64,000 nt of DNA from Strongylocentrotus droebachiensis. Lineage: Eukaryota; Echinodermata; Echinoidea; Camarodonta; Strongylocentrotidae. A program made the translations under genes and the position numbers. Numbering within the stretch: the stretch's first letter is position 1; each line of letters starts with the position of its first letter. Where the stretch lies: contig JAVYIG010007197.1 of NCBI GenBank assembly GCA_035222895.1, forward strand, positions 1-64,000. Reading direction: 5' to 3'. Positions 49,201 to 59,946 of the stretch are shown here, piece after piece. The notes beneath the pieces are model-generated. The model ran no database searches. It was not told where the DNA came from and saw only the letters and a list, made by a program, of their open reading frames with translations.

Positions 49201-49997
49201 CGTTTTGGTCTTGTCTCGACTAAGTTATGCTCATTTTGCGAAAAAGATGAAGAAACATATAAACATTTATTTTATACTTGTGAATTTGCACAATCAGTGT
49301 GGGGAATGTGCACGAGATTTTTAGACTTTGAAATATATAACTGTAGTTTGGAGGAAATTCTGTATGGGAAAGAGGAGAGTAATAAAGGAAAATATCAATT
49401 AATGAATCATGTTTTAATTCTTGTTAAATATCTGATTTATAGAAATAGAGAACTTAAAAAACCACCCTCTTTTAATGAAATAAAGAATAGTATAATAGGG
49501 GATAAAGTAGAAGAAAGGAAATTGGCAGCAATGAGGGGAACTCTCACCATTCATTTTTCTAAATGGGAAAACCTGAGTATTAGACAAACAATTGGAACCC
49601 AGAGCCAGTCGTCCACCGGTTAAGAGGGGGGGGGGGGGGGGGGGGAGGGGGATAAGGGAGAGGTCGGGTAGGGTAGAGTTAACAAAAAGAGAAAACTTTT
49701 TTTCTCAGGACAACAGTATAAAAGAAGTATAAGTTGCTACATTGTTAAAACAACAATTTTGGATTATATAACTGCATATGTTTTCTTTGAAAATATGAAT
49801 TTTTGTGTCGAATATGATGTATAGGAACTAACTATGTAAGTTTTCTTTGAAGCCGTTTGTAAGACAAAAATTTATACTGATTTATAATGTCATCACATTT
49901 GCAGTGAGCGTTACATATGATGATTGTAATTTGTACTATGATTATAATTTGTTTCAAGAGAGAAAAGAATAAAAACTGACCATAAAAAAAAAAAAAA
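46239..49997 (+). mobile_element. L1-clade LINE ORF2 (endonuclease, RT, zinc knuckle) with three frameshifts
   Basis: Frame 1 (46239-46796) has the endonuclease motifs DIVFLQET and GGDFN. After a frameshift near 46797, frame 2 (46799-47101) has RLDYWIIS and PDHHS. After a length change in a T run at 47095-47102, frame 3 (47106-48809) holds the reverse transcriptase with NYRPISLLN, DFEKAFDS, VRQGDPLSPYLF and YADD. A third shift near 48808 leads to 48961-49620 with C-x2-C-x7-H-x4-C (LCSFCEKDEETYKHLFYTC). A G run follows the stop and an A run at 49983-49997 is the likely poly(A) end. The first ~15 residues of the endonuclease domain seem to be replaced by repeat-derived sequence. Confidence 0.9.
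47106..48812 (+). CDS. L1-clade reverse transcriptase frame
   Basis: 568 codons, open, with all main RT motifs including YADD in VTYADDMTIFV and the upstream KSPGNDGFSSEFY. It is the longest retroelement frame in the window, but it is cut off from both the endonuclease and the zinc-knuckle parts by frameshifts, so the element should be inactive as sequenced. Confidence 0.9.
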   Translation: MKIRSFTQTFSKKMADQRRTIRTDLEKEIQCLEQQLTESTNADILEKLENTKKKLKEVYSYVNEGIRIRSRASWYESGERDSRYFNQLMQNNKRKSTIKKIKTSDGAICCDEKRITEEIRKFYSMLYSKVEYECSDNCYNSFFQGLPKLTEKSRENCEGSISNKECLEILQELKQNKSPGNDGFSSEFYRTFWPDIGDLVKDALNEAYRLGELASSQKQAVITLIAKDGKDPFLLKNYRPISLLNVDYKILTKILAKRIKKVLNEIIMGDQVGYMKGRNIGEAIRIIDDIIFHTSRYNLSGFLLAIDFEKAFDSISHQFLQKVLSSFGFGPSFQKWVKVLYTNTLSCVLTEGGSTGYFKVERGVRQGDPLSPYLFILCIEVMAHKLRIDNLVDGINFGDKETKLVTYADDMTIFVRNKKSINRLKVLFADFEKISGLKINNDKTKILRLGLCQHLDCDFAFGEIVDFLKVLGIFFSLDEHKKEDLNYKEILSKIKTLLNFWKQRDLTLMGKIQPLKVHIYSKVLYRASLTPVPKWVYDSLDELTFDFIWKGKTDKINRNTMFLDYKQG

Positions 49998-50124
49998 TTA
50001 TAAATAATAAGAGGGAAAAAAATTCGACCTGGTCAAGATAATTCTCAAACTATGTTCATTAATCCGATTAAACCTTTTGAAATTCTAGAAATTGTTCATA
50101 ATTTGGATAGAAGTAAAAGTCCTG

Positions 50125-50418
50125 GGGGGCGTTTCACAAAGATCTTAAGTCGGACTTAACTCTAAGTTGGACTTAAAAATTATGGAGAGCCATTTGTAGC
50201 CTTAAAATAAAATATATTCAAAAGAGAAAATTCAACTATTTCAGATTTTTTATAAATTCCACATCAAGAACATGAAATCTTTCATGATAATGGAAAATAT
50301 GAATAATTTGAATCAACATTTTATGCCTTTTAAAATAACTTTAACAAAATATTTTCAAGGATGCTAATGGCTTTCCATAATTGTTAAGTCCAACTTAGGA
50401 TCTTTGTGAAACACCCCC
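50125..50418. mobile_element. Harbinger-like MITE, copy 3, inside an RT gene
   Basis: Ends gggggcgtttcacaaagatc and gatctttgtgaaacaccccc. CTG at 50122-50124 and 50419-50421 is the target duplication: removing the element restores agt-cct-gga-tac, SPGY of the RT motif. Confidence 0.9.
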
Positions 50419-50928
50419 CTGGATACGATGATATAAACACACGTGTTATAAAAAAAGGTGATTGTTTTTTTTGGCACAGCCTTTATGTAATATCTTTAAT
50501 ATGTCTATTCAAGCAGGTATATTTCCCAGTAGTATGAAAATCGCTAAAGTTATACCAATTTTTTAAGAAAGGAAAGAAAGAGCTTTTGACGAATTATCGA
50601 TCAATATCAGTACTATCTTTTTTCTCCAAAATATTCGAAAGTTAATGTACAGTCGTTTGGTAAATTTCTTGCATAAACATGATATTTTATATTCCAAGCA
50701 ATTCGGATTTAGAAAAGGTTTTTCATCATAATTATATGGCTTTATTTGAACTCACAAATATTATCTCTGAAGCTTTTGAAAATAAGAAGTGCATAATAGG
50801 TTTATTATTAGATTTGTCGAAACCATTCGATTATGTTGATCATCAAATTTTAATTAAAAAAATGAAAGACTATGTTGTTCGTGGTACAGCTTTAAATTGG
50901 TTCGAGCGTTACTTACATGACAGAGTGC

Positions 50929-50953
50929 CAGTGGCGTACGCAGGATTTTTTCA

Positions 50954-50993
<40 letters not shown>

Positions 50994-51103
50994 AAGAGGA
51001 CACTATTTTTTTTTTTGGTCTCGAAATTTGAAAATTATACATTTTGCTCCGTAGGAGGGGGGGGGGGGGTAGGGTCACTTTTTTTTTAGGCCAGCCATTG
51101 GCA

Positions 51104-51134
<31 letters not shown>

Positions 51135-51272
51135 TAATTAAAACAAAACCACAAAAAAAACAAAATCCAAAAAAGGGGGGGGGGGTTTGCTAAAAAAATA
51201 CACACATAATACACACATTAAACAAATTAAAGGGGGGGTTAACCCCCCCCCCCCCCCCTGCGTACGCGCCTG
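50929..51272. mobile_element. hAT-like MITE inside an RT gene
   Basis: Left end cagtggcgtacgcagg and right end cctgcgtacgcgcctg are inverted repeats (14 of 16). Flanked by a perfect 8-bp duplication cagagtgc (50921-50928 and 51273-51280). Interior is mostly long G and C runs, an (AT)n stretch and T runs. The 8-bp duplication and CAG terminus fit hAT. Confidence 0.9.
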
Positions 51273-51937
51273 CAGAGTGCAATATGTTTCTATTAATAAT
51301 AAATCCTCCGTTACCAAGTATATAAACATCGGTGTTCCACAAGGGTCTGTGTGAGGGCCTTTACTTTTTATTCTATACATAAATGATATACAGTTTGTGA
51401 GCAAAATTTTACATGCAATTATTTACGCCGATGACACTAGCTTATTTTCACCAGGAGACAATGTTGATTATTTATGTAACACTCTGCACACTGATCTCAA
51501 AACAAATTCTGGTTGGTTTGCATCTAACAAATTGAAAATGAATCTTGTCAAAACATGCTGTATGCTTTTTCAACCCAAGAATAAAAATATTAAAATAACT
51601 GATATAAATGTATTTATTGGCAATTGCCAAATTCCTTCTGTACATTTTACTCATTTTTTAGGGGTTGTTTTCGATGATAAATTAAGTTGGAAAAATCATA
51701 TTACTGAGACAGCATGTAAAATATCAAAAGTCATTGGGGCGTTAAATCGTTTAAAGAAGGTTTTACCTCACCATACTCTAATTGCTATTTATCGGTCTAC
51801 GATTGTACCTCATTTGACTTCCGTTCTGTTGTGTTATTTGTTTGAATTGACTTTGTAATGTAAATTTTTGTTATTGTGATTTTTATCAGAATGTGAAATT
51901 AAAATAAATTGAAGATCAAAATTAGATATGTTAAATG

Positions 51938-52352
51938 ATAAAGAAGAAAAGAGGAGAAGAGAAGGGAGGGAGGAGGAGAAAAACTTCCTTATTGACATGA
52001 CATGTGAATTACGGAAGAGATCAAATATCGCTACCGTGCCAAAATATTTTCTAGTTTTTTCGCTAGAAGTTTTAAACTTATAATCTTATGGGCAAACTTT
52101 AAATTTATATAATACAAAAACATAATAAACCCGGTTACACAAATTATTTGGTCAAAGTTTTAGAAATGGCATAGAACTGTATTAATATTGTTTTAGTTTT
52201 TTAATCCAAATTAAAAAAAAAGTTACTTGTGTCGTGATCAGAAAATTATCAGTAGGTCTACCATTAAAAAAATATGTTTCTTATCCATTTTGTGTAAAAT
52301 CGAAGAAATATTAAAGCTCTGTAATCGATTCCTAATATGTAACCGATAGGAA
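51938..52352 (+). repeat. ~430-bp direct repeat, right copy
   Basis: Same orientation and sequence as 42550-42985 up to 'taatatgtaaccgatag', then it diverges. Confidence 0.85.
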
Positions 52353-52615
52353 GAAAACAAAATGTTGATGTTCAAAGAGAGCTAGAGAAAGGGAGAGGAG
52401 GAGGATTAAAAAGAGCGAAGAAATGGACAGGAAAGGGAAAATACAAGAAAGAGGAGAGCAATCATGCTGAGATAAAGGCTACAGCTAATTTAGGTTTTCT
52501 TTTGATAATTTGTAAATTGTATGAATGTCTCTTCTTCTTCTCTCTTTCTTCCTTTCTCTTCTCTCTTCTTTCAAAGTCGCCGTTGCGTAATAGCTATTTC
52601 ATACTCAGATAATAA

Positions 52616-54112
52616 TTGTCGCCATCATCTCCATCCAGGTATTTCTATGCCGGAGCACTTCTCATGTTGATTGCAGTGTGTCCGTGTGTGTGTAGGGCGT
52701 CTTCAGCAAATAGATTTACAGTTTCTGATTTCTTGAAGGAATTTGATGAATATGTAAGTGAGATATCACTATATCCAGGAAAATTGACGTTATTGGGAGA
52801 CTTTAATGTCCATTGGGAATTATGACTAAACATGATGTGCTCCAAATGAGGAATATCATTACATCTGCTGGGTTCATCCAACATGTTCAAGGTTCAACAC
52901 ATAACCTGGGTCACACTTTAGACTTAGTTTTACCCGAGATGATTCAGTGATACTAGGCTGTCATACAGTCGATACATGCATTTCTGATCATTACATGATC
53001 TGCTTTTCGCTGGCTAAACAAAAATCAAATCTCTATTACTTTTTCTTTACGAAACTATCGCAGGGTCGATACAGTTCAATTCACTAATGCTTTACATGAA
53101 TTAGTGTCATCTCAACCTGCAGGATTAGATAGTGAATCCTTATTTGATTGGTATGTTTCTGGAGTCACTAAGGTACTTGATACATAATTATGCTCCATCG
53201 GTAACCAAGTCTCGCCCTTTGAAGTTACGTAGACCTTGGTTCAACGAGTCTGTGCTTGCGGCACGCCAACATCGCCGTAAAGCAGAACGGAAATGGCGAA
53301 AAACAAGACTGGACTCAGGTCGCAAATTGTTCATAGAGGTTAATAAGAATGTATGCCAAGTCATTGATATCGCTAAAGAAGATTTTTTGAAAGAGAAGTT
53401 GGGTTCATGTACTGTCAAGGAGGTATATCAGATTATCCATTCTCTTTTAAATAAGAAGTCCAGCCAACTCCCCTTGTATGATTCTGCATCCAGATTGGCT
53501 AATCAGTTTTCTTCATTTTTTGTCGGTAAGATAAAGATAAGATATGAAATAGATACTTGTTATGTATTTGTTGATACCCAGTTTAGTGACACTCTAAATG
53601 AAAACATTCCTCTTTTTGAAAATGTTCAGTTGCTTACACGATCAGATTTGTCCAGAATCATGTCATCGGCTAAATCCTGTCGACTTGATCCCACCCCAAC
53701 ATGGCTACTGAAAGAGAACTCTGATCATTTATTACCATTGCTTACAAACATAGTCAATCAATCTCTTTCCACAGGTACTTTCCCCAACGGAGCACAGTCA
53801 GCAAATAATTAGACCACTTTTGAAGAAACCAGGCTTGAACCAAAATGACCTTAGAAATTACAGGCCAGTGTCAAACTTAACATATTTAGGTAAACTCATC
53901 GAGAAAGCAGCATGCACACAATTAGTTCATCACATTGAATCTAACTATCTTTCTGATTCTTTTCAATCTGCTTATAGGTCATGTCACAGTACCGAGTCAG
54001 CTCTAATTAAAGTAAAAAGCGACATAATGTTTGCTCTTGATTCAAACCAGGTAGTTCTAATGGCACTGTTAGATCTATCAGCCGCATTCGATACGATCGA
54101 TCATCAAATATT

Positions 54113-54143
<31 letters not shown>

Positions 54144-55565
54144 GCCTAATAGTCCACTCCAAATTTTATTCAACCGAAAGGAAAATTCTTTTTGCCCAAT
54201 TGATCGTGAGCCCGGCAGCCACTGAGCAGCGCCAGATCGACGTTGCTCTATCCCTTATTGTTGAACGCCAAACAAGGTAGCAACAACTCCCATCTGTTAA
54301 CGTCTTTTGGTATGATCGACGCGGCCGGGGTTCGAACCCACGACCTCCCGGTTGTGAGGCGGACGCTCTACTGACTGAGCCAACACTCCGGTTATATCCC
54401 GTATTTTCAAAAAAGCAGGTGTTAGGTCAACAGTTTTGTCCTGGTTTCAGTCATACCTCTCTGGATGGCCTTCCCAAGTTGACATAGCCGGCAAATTGTC
54501 AAACCTCACAACCATAGAATTTGGACTCCCACAGGGATCAATAGTAGGACCCATAGGACACTCTTATTTATACTCTTCCTATTGGAGATATCGTCCGACA
54601 TCAAAGTATTAATATTATCATCTCTATGCTGATGACATACAGTTATAATGTTTCCTTTAATCCTAAGACTCCAGGAGCTCTTGATAGCGCACTTATCAAA
54701 CTTCAAATTTGTATTTCAGATATTAGGCAATGGATGGTAGTAAATAATTTAAAATTAAATGATTCAAAGATTGAATTTTTTGCTGCTGCTTCAGGTCACA
54801 ATCTGCGCAGTCTTCCAGATGTTCAGTTGGGTGTTGGTGGCACACTCATTAGCCCTTCAAAAACAATAAGAAACCTTGGCGTTGTATTTGATTCTTGCAT
54901 GTCGATGTTTCACCATTATTTCTCACATCTGTAGTATGGCTACGTTTTATTTAAGGAATATTGCTAGAATCAAAAGGTTTATTGACTAGTCTGCCTGTCA
55001 TAACGCTGTGCGTTCTTTAGTTCTATCCCGTATTGATTTTTTCAAAGGGCTTCTCTCTACCATTCCCTCGACTAAATTGATTCGTGTGCAACGGCTACAA
55101 AATTGGGCAGCCCGATTGATATTTCAGGTTTCTAGGGACCATCCATCTCAGCCACTCTTGAGATCATTACACTGGCTTCATTTGAAACAAAGAATAATTT
55201 TTAAATTACTCTTGTTTGTATTCAAAATATTCAATAATCAAACTCCACAATATTTACATACCTGTTTGAATTTATATACATTGAGGTCAGCCAGGGATCC
55301 TCTCCGTCTCACATATTCAGTTACCCGCACATTAGCCGGTGATAGAACATTTACTGTATCTGCTTCAAAATGTTGGAATGATTTACCACTTAGAATCAGG
55401 CAGTCTCCGTCAGTTATTACCTTCAGAAAGGCCTTAAAAACATATCTTTTTTTGCAATTTGTAGTTGTAAGACTGTTTTTTCTAATTATATGTATTTATG
55501 TAATTTTTATTTTCATTCACTGTAAGCGCTTTGGGCAAGCGCGGTATAAGTAATAATAATAACAA
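52616..55565 (+). pseudogene. CR1-type LINE, frameshifted, with SINE insertion
   Basis: Endonuclease end: LTLLGDFNVHW, then THNLGHTLDLVL and ISDHYMI in other frames. A linker follows at 53132-53806 (LRRPWFNESVLAARQHRR), then RT at 53820-54107 (NYRPVSNLTYLGKLIEK, LLDLSAAFDTIDHQ), a SINE, then SRIFKKAG, FGLPQGS and LYADDIQL. The C terminus is at 55008-55550 (RVQRLQNWAARLIF, LHWLHLKQRI, DLPLRIRQS). The 3' end is 'gtaagcgctttgggcaagcg' then taataataat, the short-repeat end usual for CR1-like elements. Many frame breaks. Confidence 0.88.
54112..54393 (-). mobile_element. tRNA-Val-like SINE inserted in the CR1 RT
   Basis: Minus strand: A box tggctcagtcagtagagcg, anticodon-like cctcacaac (CAC, Val), B box gggttcgaacccc, body, and an (ATT)n tail at 54112-54142. 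Flanked by ATAT on both sides. Removal reconnects DTIDHQI with SRIFKKAG. Confidence 0.82.
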
Positions 55566-55990
55566 TACGGTTATATTGTGCGTGTGTGTGTAAGATGTGT
55601 GTATGTGTGTGTGGATAGGGGTGTGTCGTGTGTGTCTTTGTATGTGTGTTGATGCGTGATAGCTGGAGAGGTGTTCCGACGTGGAAGTGCCTGGATGGAC
55701 GAGATCAATAACAAAACAAAACAAGCTTTTTAAACTGCACTGCCTTTTCCTCAGTTTTTATCTTATTCTTTTAATGCAACCTTTCTTAAAATTGTGATGA
55801 TTTTTGTCTGTATTTATATATTTATATATTTATGTACATGTATAGCACCGTTAAATGTCCGAAGACAAATTTTATGTATTTTTTACATGACAATAAATTA
55901 TCTTGAATCTTGAATCTTGAATCTTTATAAATATTTGATGGAAATTAACGAAACAACAATTAACCTAAAAGTTTTGTTTTTGTTGTCCTC
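55566..55990. other. TG repeat and a LINE-like 3' tail
   Basis: TG-rich DNA to 55700, then 'atgacaataaattatcttg' ending in a ttgaatc repeat (55905-55925), which looks like the 3' end of another non-LTR element. Confidence 0.45.
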
Positions 55991-56316
55991 TTAGCGAGGT
56001 GTTTTATTTCACATATTTCACATTTCATACATATTTACATCAATTTACATTTTAATATAATACAAATAGACAAAAGAAATTAAATAAATAGTTATAACCT
56101 TAACATATCTTTTTTATTTATGTTATAACCTTAACATATCTTAAAAAATTGCTATGTGTTTCGTCAATAAAAAACTTTGTTTATTTGCTATGTAATATCG
56201 TAGTTTTAATTTGAAATTAATGAACAGACTTTTACTATTGTACTCTTTACCATCACACCGAAGTTTAATATACATTATGTATATTATGTATTGTCCTAAA
56301 ATTAACATGAAGTTTA

Positions 56317-56827
56317 TCACAGAGTTTCCCTTTTTCCATTAAAATAACCTATAACTAATGCTTTTTCATTAATATTTATTTGTTCATAAAAATTATGATA
56401 TAAGTTTTCAATAATTTTCCCAAAAATTCGAACTTTATTACATTTTAACAAGACATGAACAGTATTTTCTGTTTCTTTACATATATCACACTGGTCATTT
56501 TCCATTATACGCCATCTGTATAAATTATGTTTTGATGGAAATATATTATGCAATATTTTAAAAGTAACTTGCTTTATCCTATTATTTCCTATTTGTTTAG
56601 TGAAATTCAAAATTGTATACTTTCTGCCAATTAAAAGAAACGGGTAAGTTCAAATAATATTCCCAGTAACGTGTAACTTTTGGTTTTTGAAGTTTTTGTT
56701 TCAGAAGGGATGAATAATAAAGTTTCGTCTTGAAACTAGATATATCAACGAAATCTCTATTATCTAGATCTATTATAAATAAATCATTGTTAAAATCATT
56801 CCATAAATTAGGGGTAAAAATAATCAT
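56317..56827 (-). pseudogene. L1-clade LINE 3' end fragment, reversed
   Basis: The minus strand encodes FTPNLWNDFNNDLFI and KVTRYWEYYLNLPVSF, then after a frameshift NRIKQVTFKILHNIFPSKHN and the zinc-knuckle-like NDQCDICKETENTVHVLLKC. This is the C-terminal part of an L1-type ORF2. The rest is missing. Confidence 0.8.
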
Positions 56828-56857
56828 TCCACCATTATGACCTGATTAGGACCAACA

Positions 56858-56861
<4 letters not shown>

Positions 56862-56899
<38 letters not shown>
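56862..56899. repeat. (TA)n microsatellite
   Basis: About 38 bp of pure TA repeats. Confidence 0.9.
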
Positions 56900-56902
<3 letters not shown>

Positions 56903-58512
56903 CCTCACCTTCAGGAAACTACCCTCGAGAGAAAACCGGATAGTATACAGTCTTCACCATGCAGAGTCCTTCTAGGACATCTGTCGATCCAAGACTATAT
57001 ACTCAAGTTGGTACGTAATCTTTTGTTGTGTTTTCCTAAGTGCCTAGATAATTGTCCAGGAGTTAATTAGTGTAATTTTCTGGGGTACATCATTTTTTCG
57101 GGAGTGGAAGGCCAGGTATTTCTTTTTTTTTTTTTTTTTTTTAAATCCCAAAACAAAATAAAACAGTGTGATATCAGAAAGATAATAATGAAAGCTACGA
57201 CAACCTTGTTTTGGAGAAGAAATATAGACACTTATTCATAAAAGGGAAAATCTTTTGTTTCGTCGGATTATATAAATATTTATATTTTTAAATTAAGAGT
57301 TTGTGCCAGTTTGTTTAGCCATATATGAACACAGGGAAATGAAGGCAGATGAACAGAAACTACCAAGATTAAATATAATTTAATGTCTATCCTGCCGTGT
57401 ACCAAAGTTTAATCCTGTGAAGATTGATTCCCTTGAAGTCGCGTTGGCTTCCCTAAGTTACTAATTAAAACACAACGAAAGGGAAAGTAAACAACTCTGT
57501 CATGTGTGTTATCCTATATTAGAATAAATATTGCAAGTCAGCGGTGAACACCAACAGTCGAGTTTTATAAGTTAAAGCTTATAGCTTACTGTGTTGGCTA
57601 TTTGGATAATCAGGACTTTAGACATTAAAGGTATAGACCAGTATTGGAAACGCCCCCTCTCAAAAAATGAAATGGAAGCTCTTATTACCAATCATGTGAA
57701 AGAATATGTTTTGACTAATACGTGATGATAAAAATTGTACCGGGAAACCGCCTACTAATTAATGTATTTGGTAAACTATTATATCTATCCGGACTGGATA
57801 GTAGAGGATTATGTTATAGTTTGATCTTAATTAAGGGTATCTTCTTTTATCCTTTTTGTTTACAGACCATGATCATTGTTAAAGTCTACTGATCGACTGA
57901 CATAAGTAGCCAGATCTTATTTATGATCACGGTATTCAAGAGTGACAATAATAGGTGGGGTGCAGGGCAATATAAAAAAAAGTAGTCCCATATACATCAT
58001 TCTGTGTATACAGTGCTTGTAACTTTACCAAGACTGGGCCAAATTTCGTATCATTTTGATGATTCCAGAACCTTGCAGTACACACCAATACGTATATGCT
58101 AGATGATCAACCTTTTCTGATCGATTCCACAACGTTTCTTTCACAATGCAATCGCATGGCCAGAACTGGTCTATACCTTTAACCTTTCGTCGTTATTTTT
58201 TGTTGTTGCTAGGGGTCGATGATTCGCGAGTTTAGTATCGGACTTCCGCTTTCGGTAAAAGAGCAACTCATAGTTCATGACTTTGCAGACTGGAGATTAT
58301 TGATAAATCGTTTCTTTTTGGAAGCAGGTTCATTAATTTCTGTTTCACTGACAAGCATAATGACTTACATCAATAGCGGGTATTTTCGTTGCAACCTAAT
58401 TCCGACACCGAACAATCTCAAGTAGCAATTAAGAGGCTAAGCTTTCGTCAAGTAATTGCACCGGTGTTTCTTATCGACTGTGTAACTAGTACTGAATATT
58501 AAACTTGAAAAT
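56900..58512. other. upstream region of the GPCR gene, no gene recognised
   Basis: AT-rich with a long T run at 57120-57145. A small frame at 58219-58425 has no recognisable similarity. The GPCR promoter and any 5' UTR should lie here. Confidence 0.4.
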
Positions 58513-59946
58513 ATGGACGACTTTTCATCCGTCACCACTAGCATCACCAATGATGACTTCGTGTTTGAAAGCTACCCCCAGCGAATCGTCATCGCCTCCA
58601 TTCTCTGTCTCGTCACCGTCGTCGGCATCATTGGGAATAGCCACGTCGTGCTCGCCGTGCTCCTCTGCCAAAAGTTGAGATCTTCCACCAACTGGCTGGT
58701 GGTCAACCTCGGTATGGCCGACCTCGTCACCTGTCTCTTTCTTCCCTTCAACGTGGTGGCGATGCTGAGTAAGAATGGATGGCCCATCGCCGAATGGATC
58801 TGCGTAATGACCGGAGGCGTCACGCTGACCTGCCTGGGAACCAGCATCATCAGCCTTGCTCTCATCGCTCACAATAGGTGGGTCCTCCTCACCAGGCCTC
58901 GATACACATTCTACAGTATCTACTCCAGGCGCAACATTGTTGCCATGGTGATATTATCATGGATGTACCCATTATTGCTTGTCATAGTCCCACCGATGGC
59001 AGGACTCGGGAAGTTGGGATATTCAGAAAACTACAAGACGTGTCACCAGGATACCTCCTTGTCGAACTCGAACTACTACAGCCTCATAGCAGCGGTAGGC
59101 GTCATCGTCCCGGCATCTATCATCATCGTTATCATGTACGTGCTCATCTACCGAACCGTTTCGAGTCATAACAAAGCTTTGGGGAAAAGATTGGCCGAGT
59201 CGAGGGAAGCCGGGACTTTTAGTCTTGACCGAACCAGTCTTGATATGAGCACGAGCACGACAGACTCCCGGGATCGGCAGAAGAGTGTAGTCACGGATGG
59301 CTCGAGAGCAACTTCTGGAGTTGGTATGCGACCTACAATTCCAAACGGCCGAAACTTGGAGGATGCACCTACCTTGACAGGTCCGGTCAACCTTGCACCA
59401 TCGAATGACGAGGGTGATGAAAGTCAACATAACATTTCGCATGTTCCAGAGACAACTAGGCCTAATGAAGTCTTTGAACGTGGAGTGCTTGTCCTGGGTG
59501 AAATAGAGCTTTCTAATGTGAATTCTCAAGCTGAGAATAGAGTATCAATAAACGACCATCGCGTTAGCCAGGAGAATCTAGAAAACTCGTCGACATCATC
59601 CAATCCCAGAAGGGGGGCTCCCAAGACATTCACTCCTTGCGCCAAGGGCCCGAAAAGCGCGCCAAAGATTTCGCGCCACCATATCAACGTCACCAAACGT
59701 CTTTCCTTGGTGGTGCTTTCTTTCTTCATCTGTTTCCTCCCATACGAGATCTGCGTGATGGTGCCTATCAGTCACCCAGCTGTTCCTTGGGCAATCCTTC
59801 TGTTCGTCTTCAACACGTGTATCAACCCCATCCTCTATGCGGGAACGATGCCGATGTTTCGGGAGGTAATGGGATGCATAGCACGGTGCAGGTTCCAGAG
59901 CATACCAGAGCCCGTCCAATGTGTACGGTTCTGCCGTGGACCTTAA
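58513..59946 (+). CDS. class A (rhodopsin-like) orphan GPCR, intronless
   Basis: 477 residues from ATG 58513 to TAA, one exon. Seven membrane segments: TM1 with G41-N42, TM2 with LGMAD (D70), C97 before TM3, TM3 ending HNRW (120-123) instead of DRY, TM4 W150, C177 in the second outer loop (disulphide partner of C97), TM5 P200, TM6 CFLP (407-410) and TM7 NPILY (438-442). The third inner loop is very long (about 216-394), rich in Ser, Asn and Thr. The C tail is short with several Cys, possible palmitoylation sites. The 'NRWVLLTRP' after TM3 and the NTCINPILYA in TM7 resemble the moody/GPR84/melatonin-receptor-like group, but the ligand cannot be read from sequence. Codons are GC-richer than the flanks. 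Confidence 0.93.
   Translation: MDDFSSVTTSITNDDFVFESYPQRIVIASILCLVTVVGIIGNSHVVLAVLLCQKLRSSTNWLVVNLGMADLVTCLFLPFNVVAMLSKNGWPIAEWICVMTGGVTLTCLGTSIISLALIAHNRWVLLTRPRYTFYSIYSRRNIVAMVILSWMYPLLLVIVPPMAGLGKLGYSENYKTCHQDTSLSNSNYYSLIAAVGVIVPASIIIVIMYVLIYRTVSSHNKALGKRLAESREAGTFSLDRTSLDMSTSTTDSRDRQKSVVTDGSRATSGVGMRPTIPNGRNLEDAPTLTGPVNLAPSNDEGDESQHNISHVPETTRPNEVFERGVLVLGEIELSNVNSQAENRVSINDHRVSQENLENSSTSSNPRRGAPKTFTPCAKGPKSAPKISRHHINVTKRLSLVVLSFFICFLPYEICVMVPISHPAVPWAILLFVFNTCINPILYAGTMPMFREVMGCIARCRFQSIPEPVQCVRFCRGP

Larger units (their letters stand above)
50015..51858 (+). pseudogene. second non-LTR reverse transcriptase fragment, split by two MITEs
   Basis: Fragments in order: FEILEIVHNLDRSKSPG (to 50124), GYDDINT (from 50422), FKKGKKELLTNYRSISVLS, KQFGFRKGFSS, LLLDLSKPFDYVDHQI and WFERYLHDR (to 50928), then from 51281 INIGVPQGS, IIYADDTSLFS and FLGVVFDDKLSWKNHI. 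This is the Jockey/CR1 style of RT. Several stops and shifts, so it is dead. Confidence 0.85.

Noticed and set aside
58525..58872. Frames opposite to the GPCR gene
   Set aside because: Shadows of a GC-rich coding exon.
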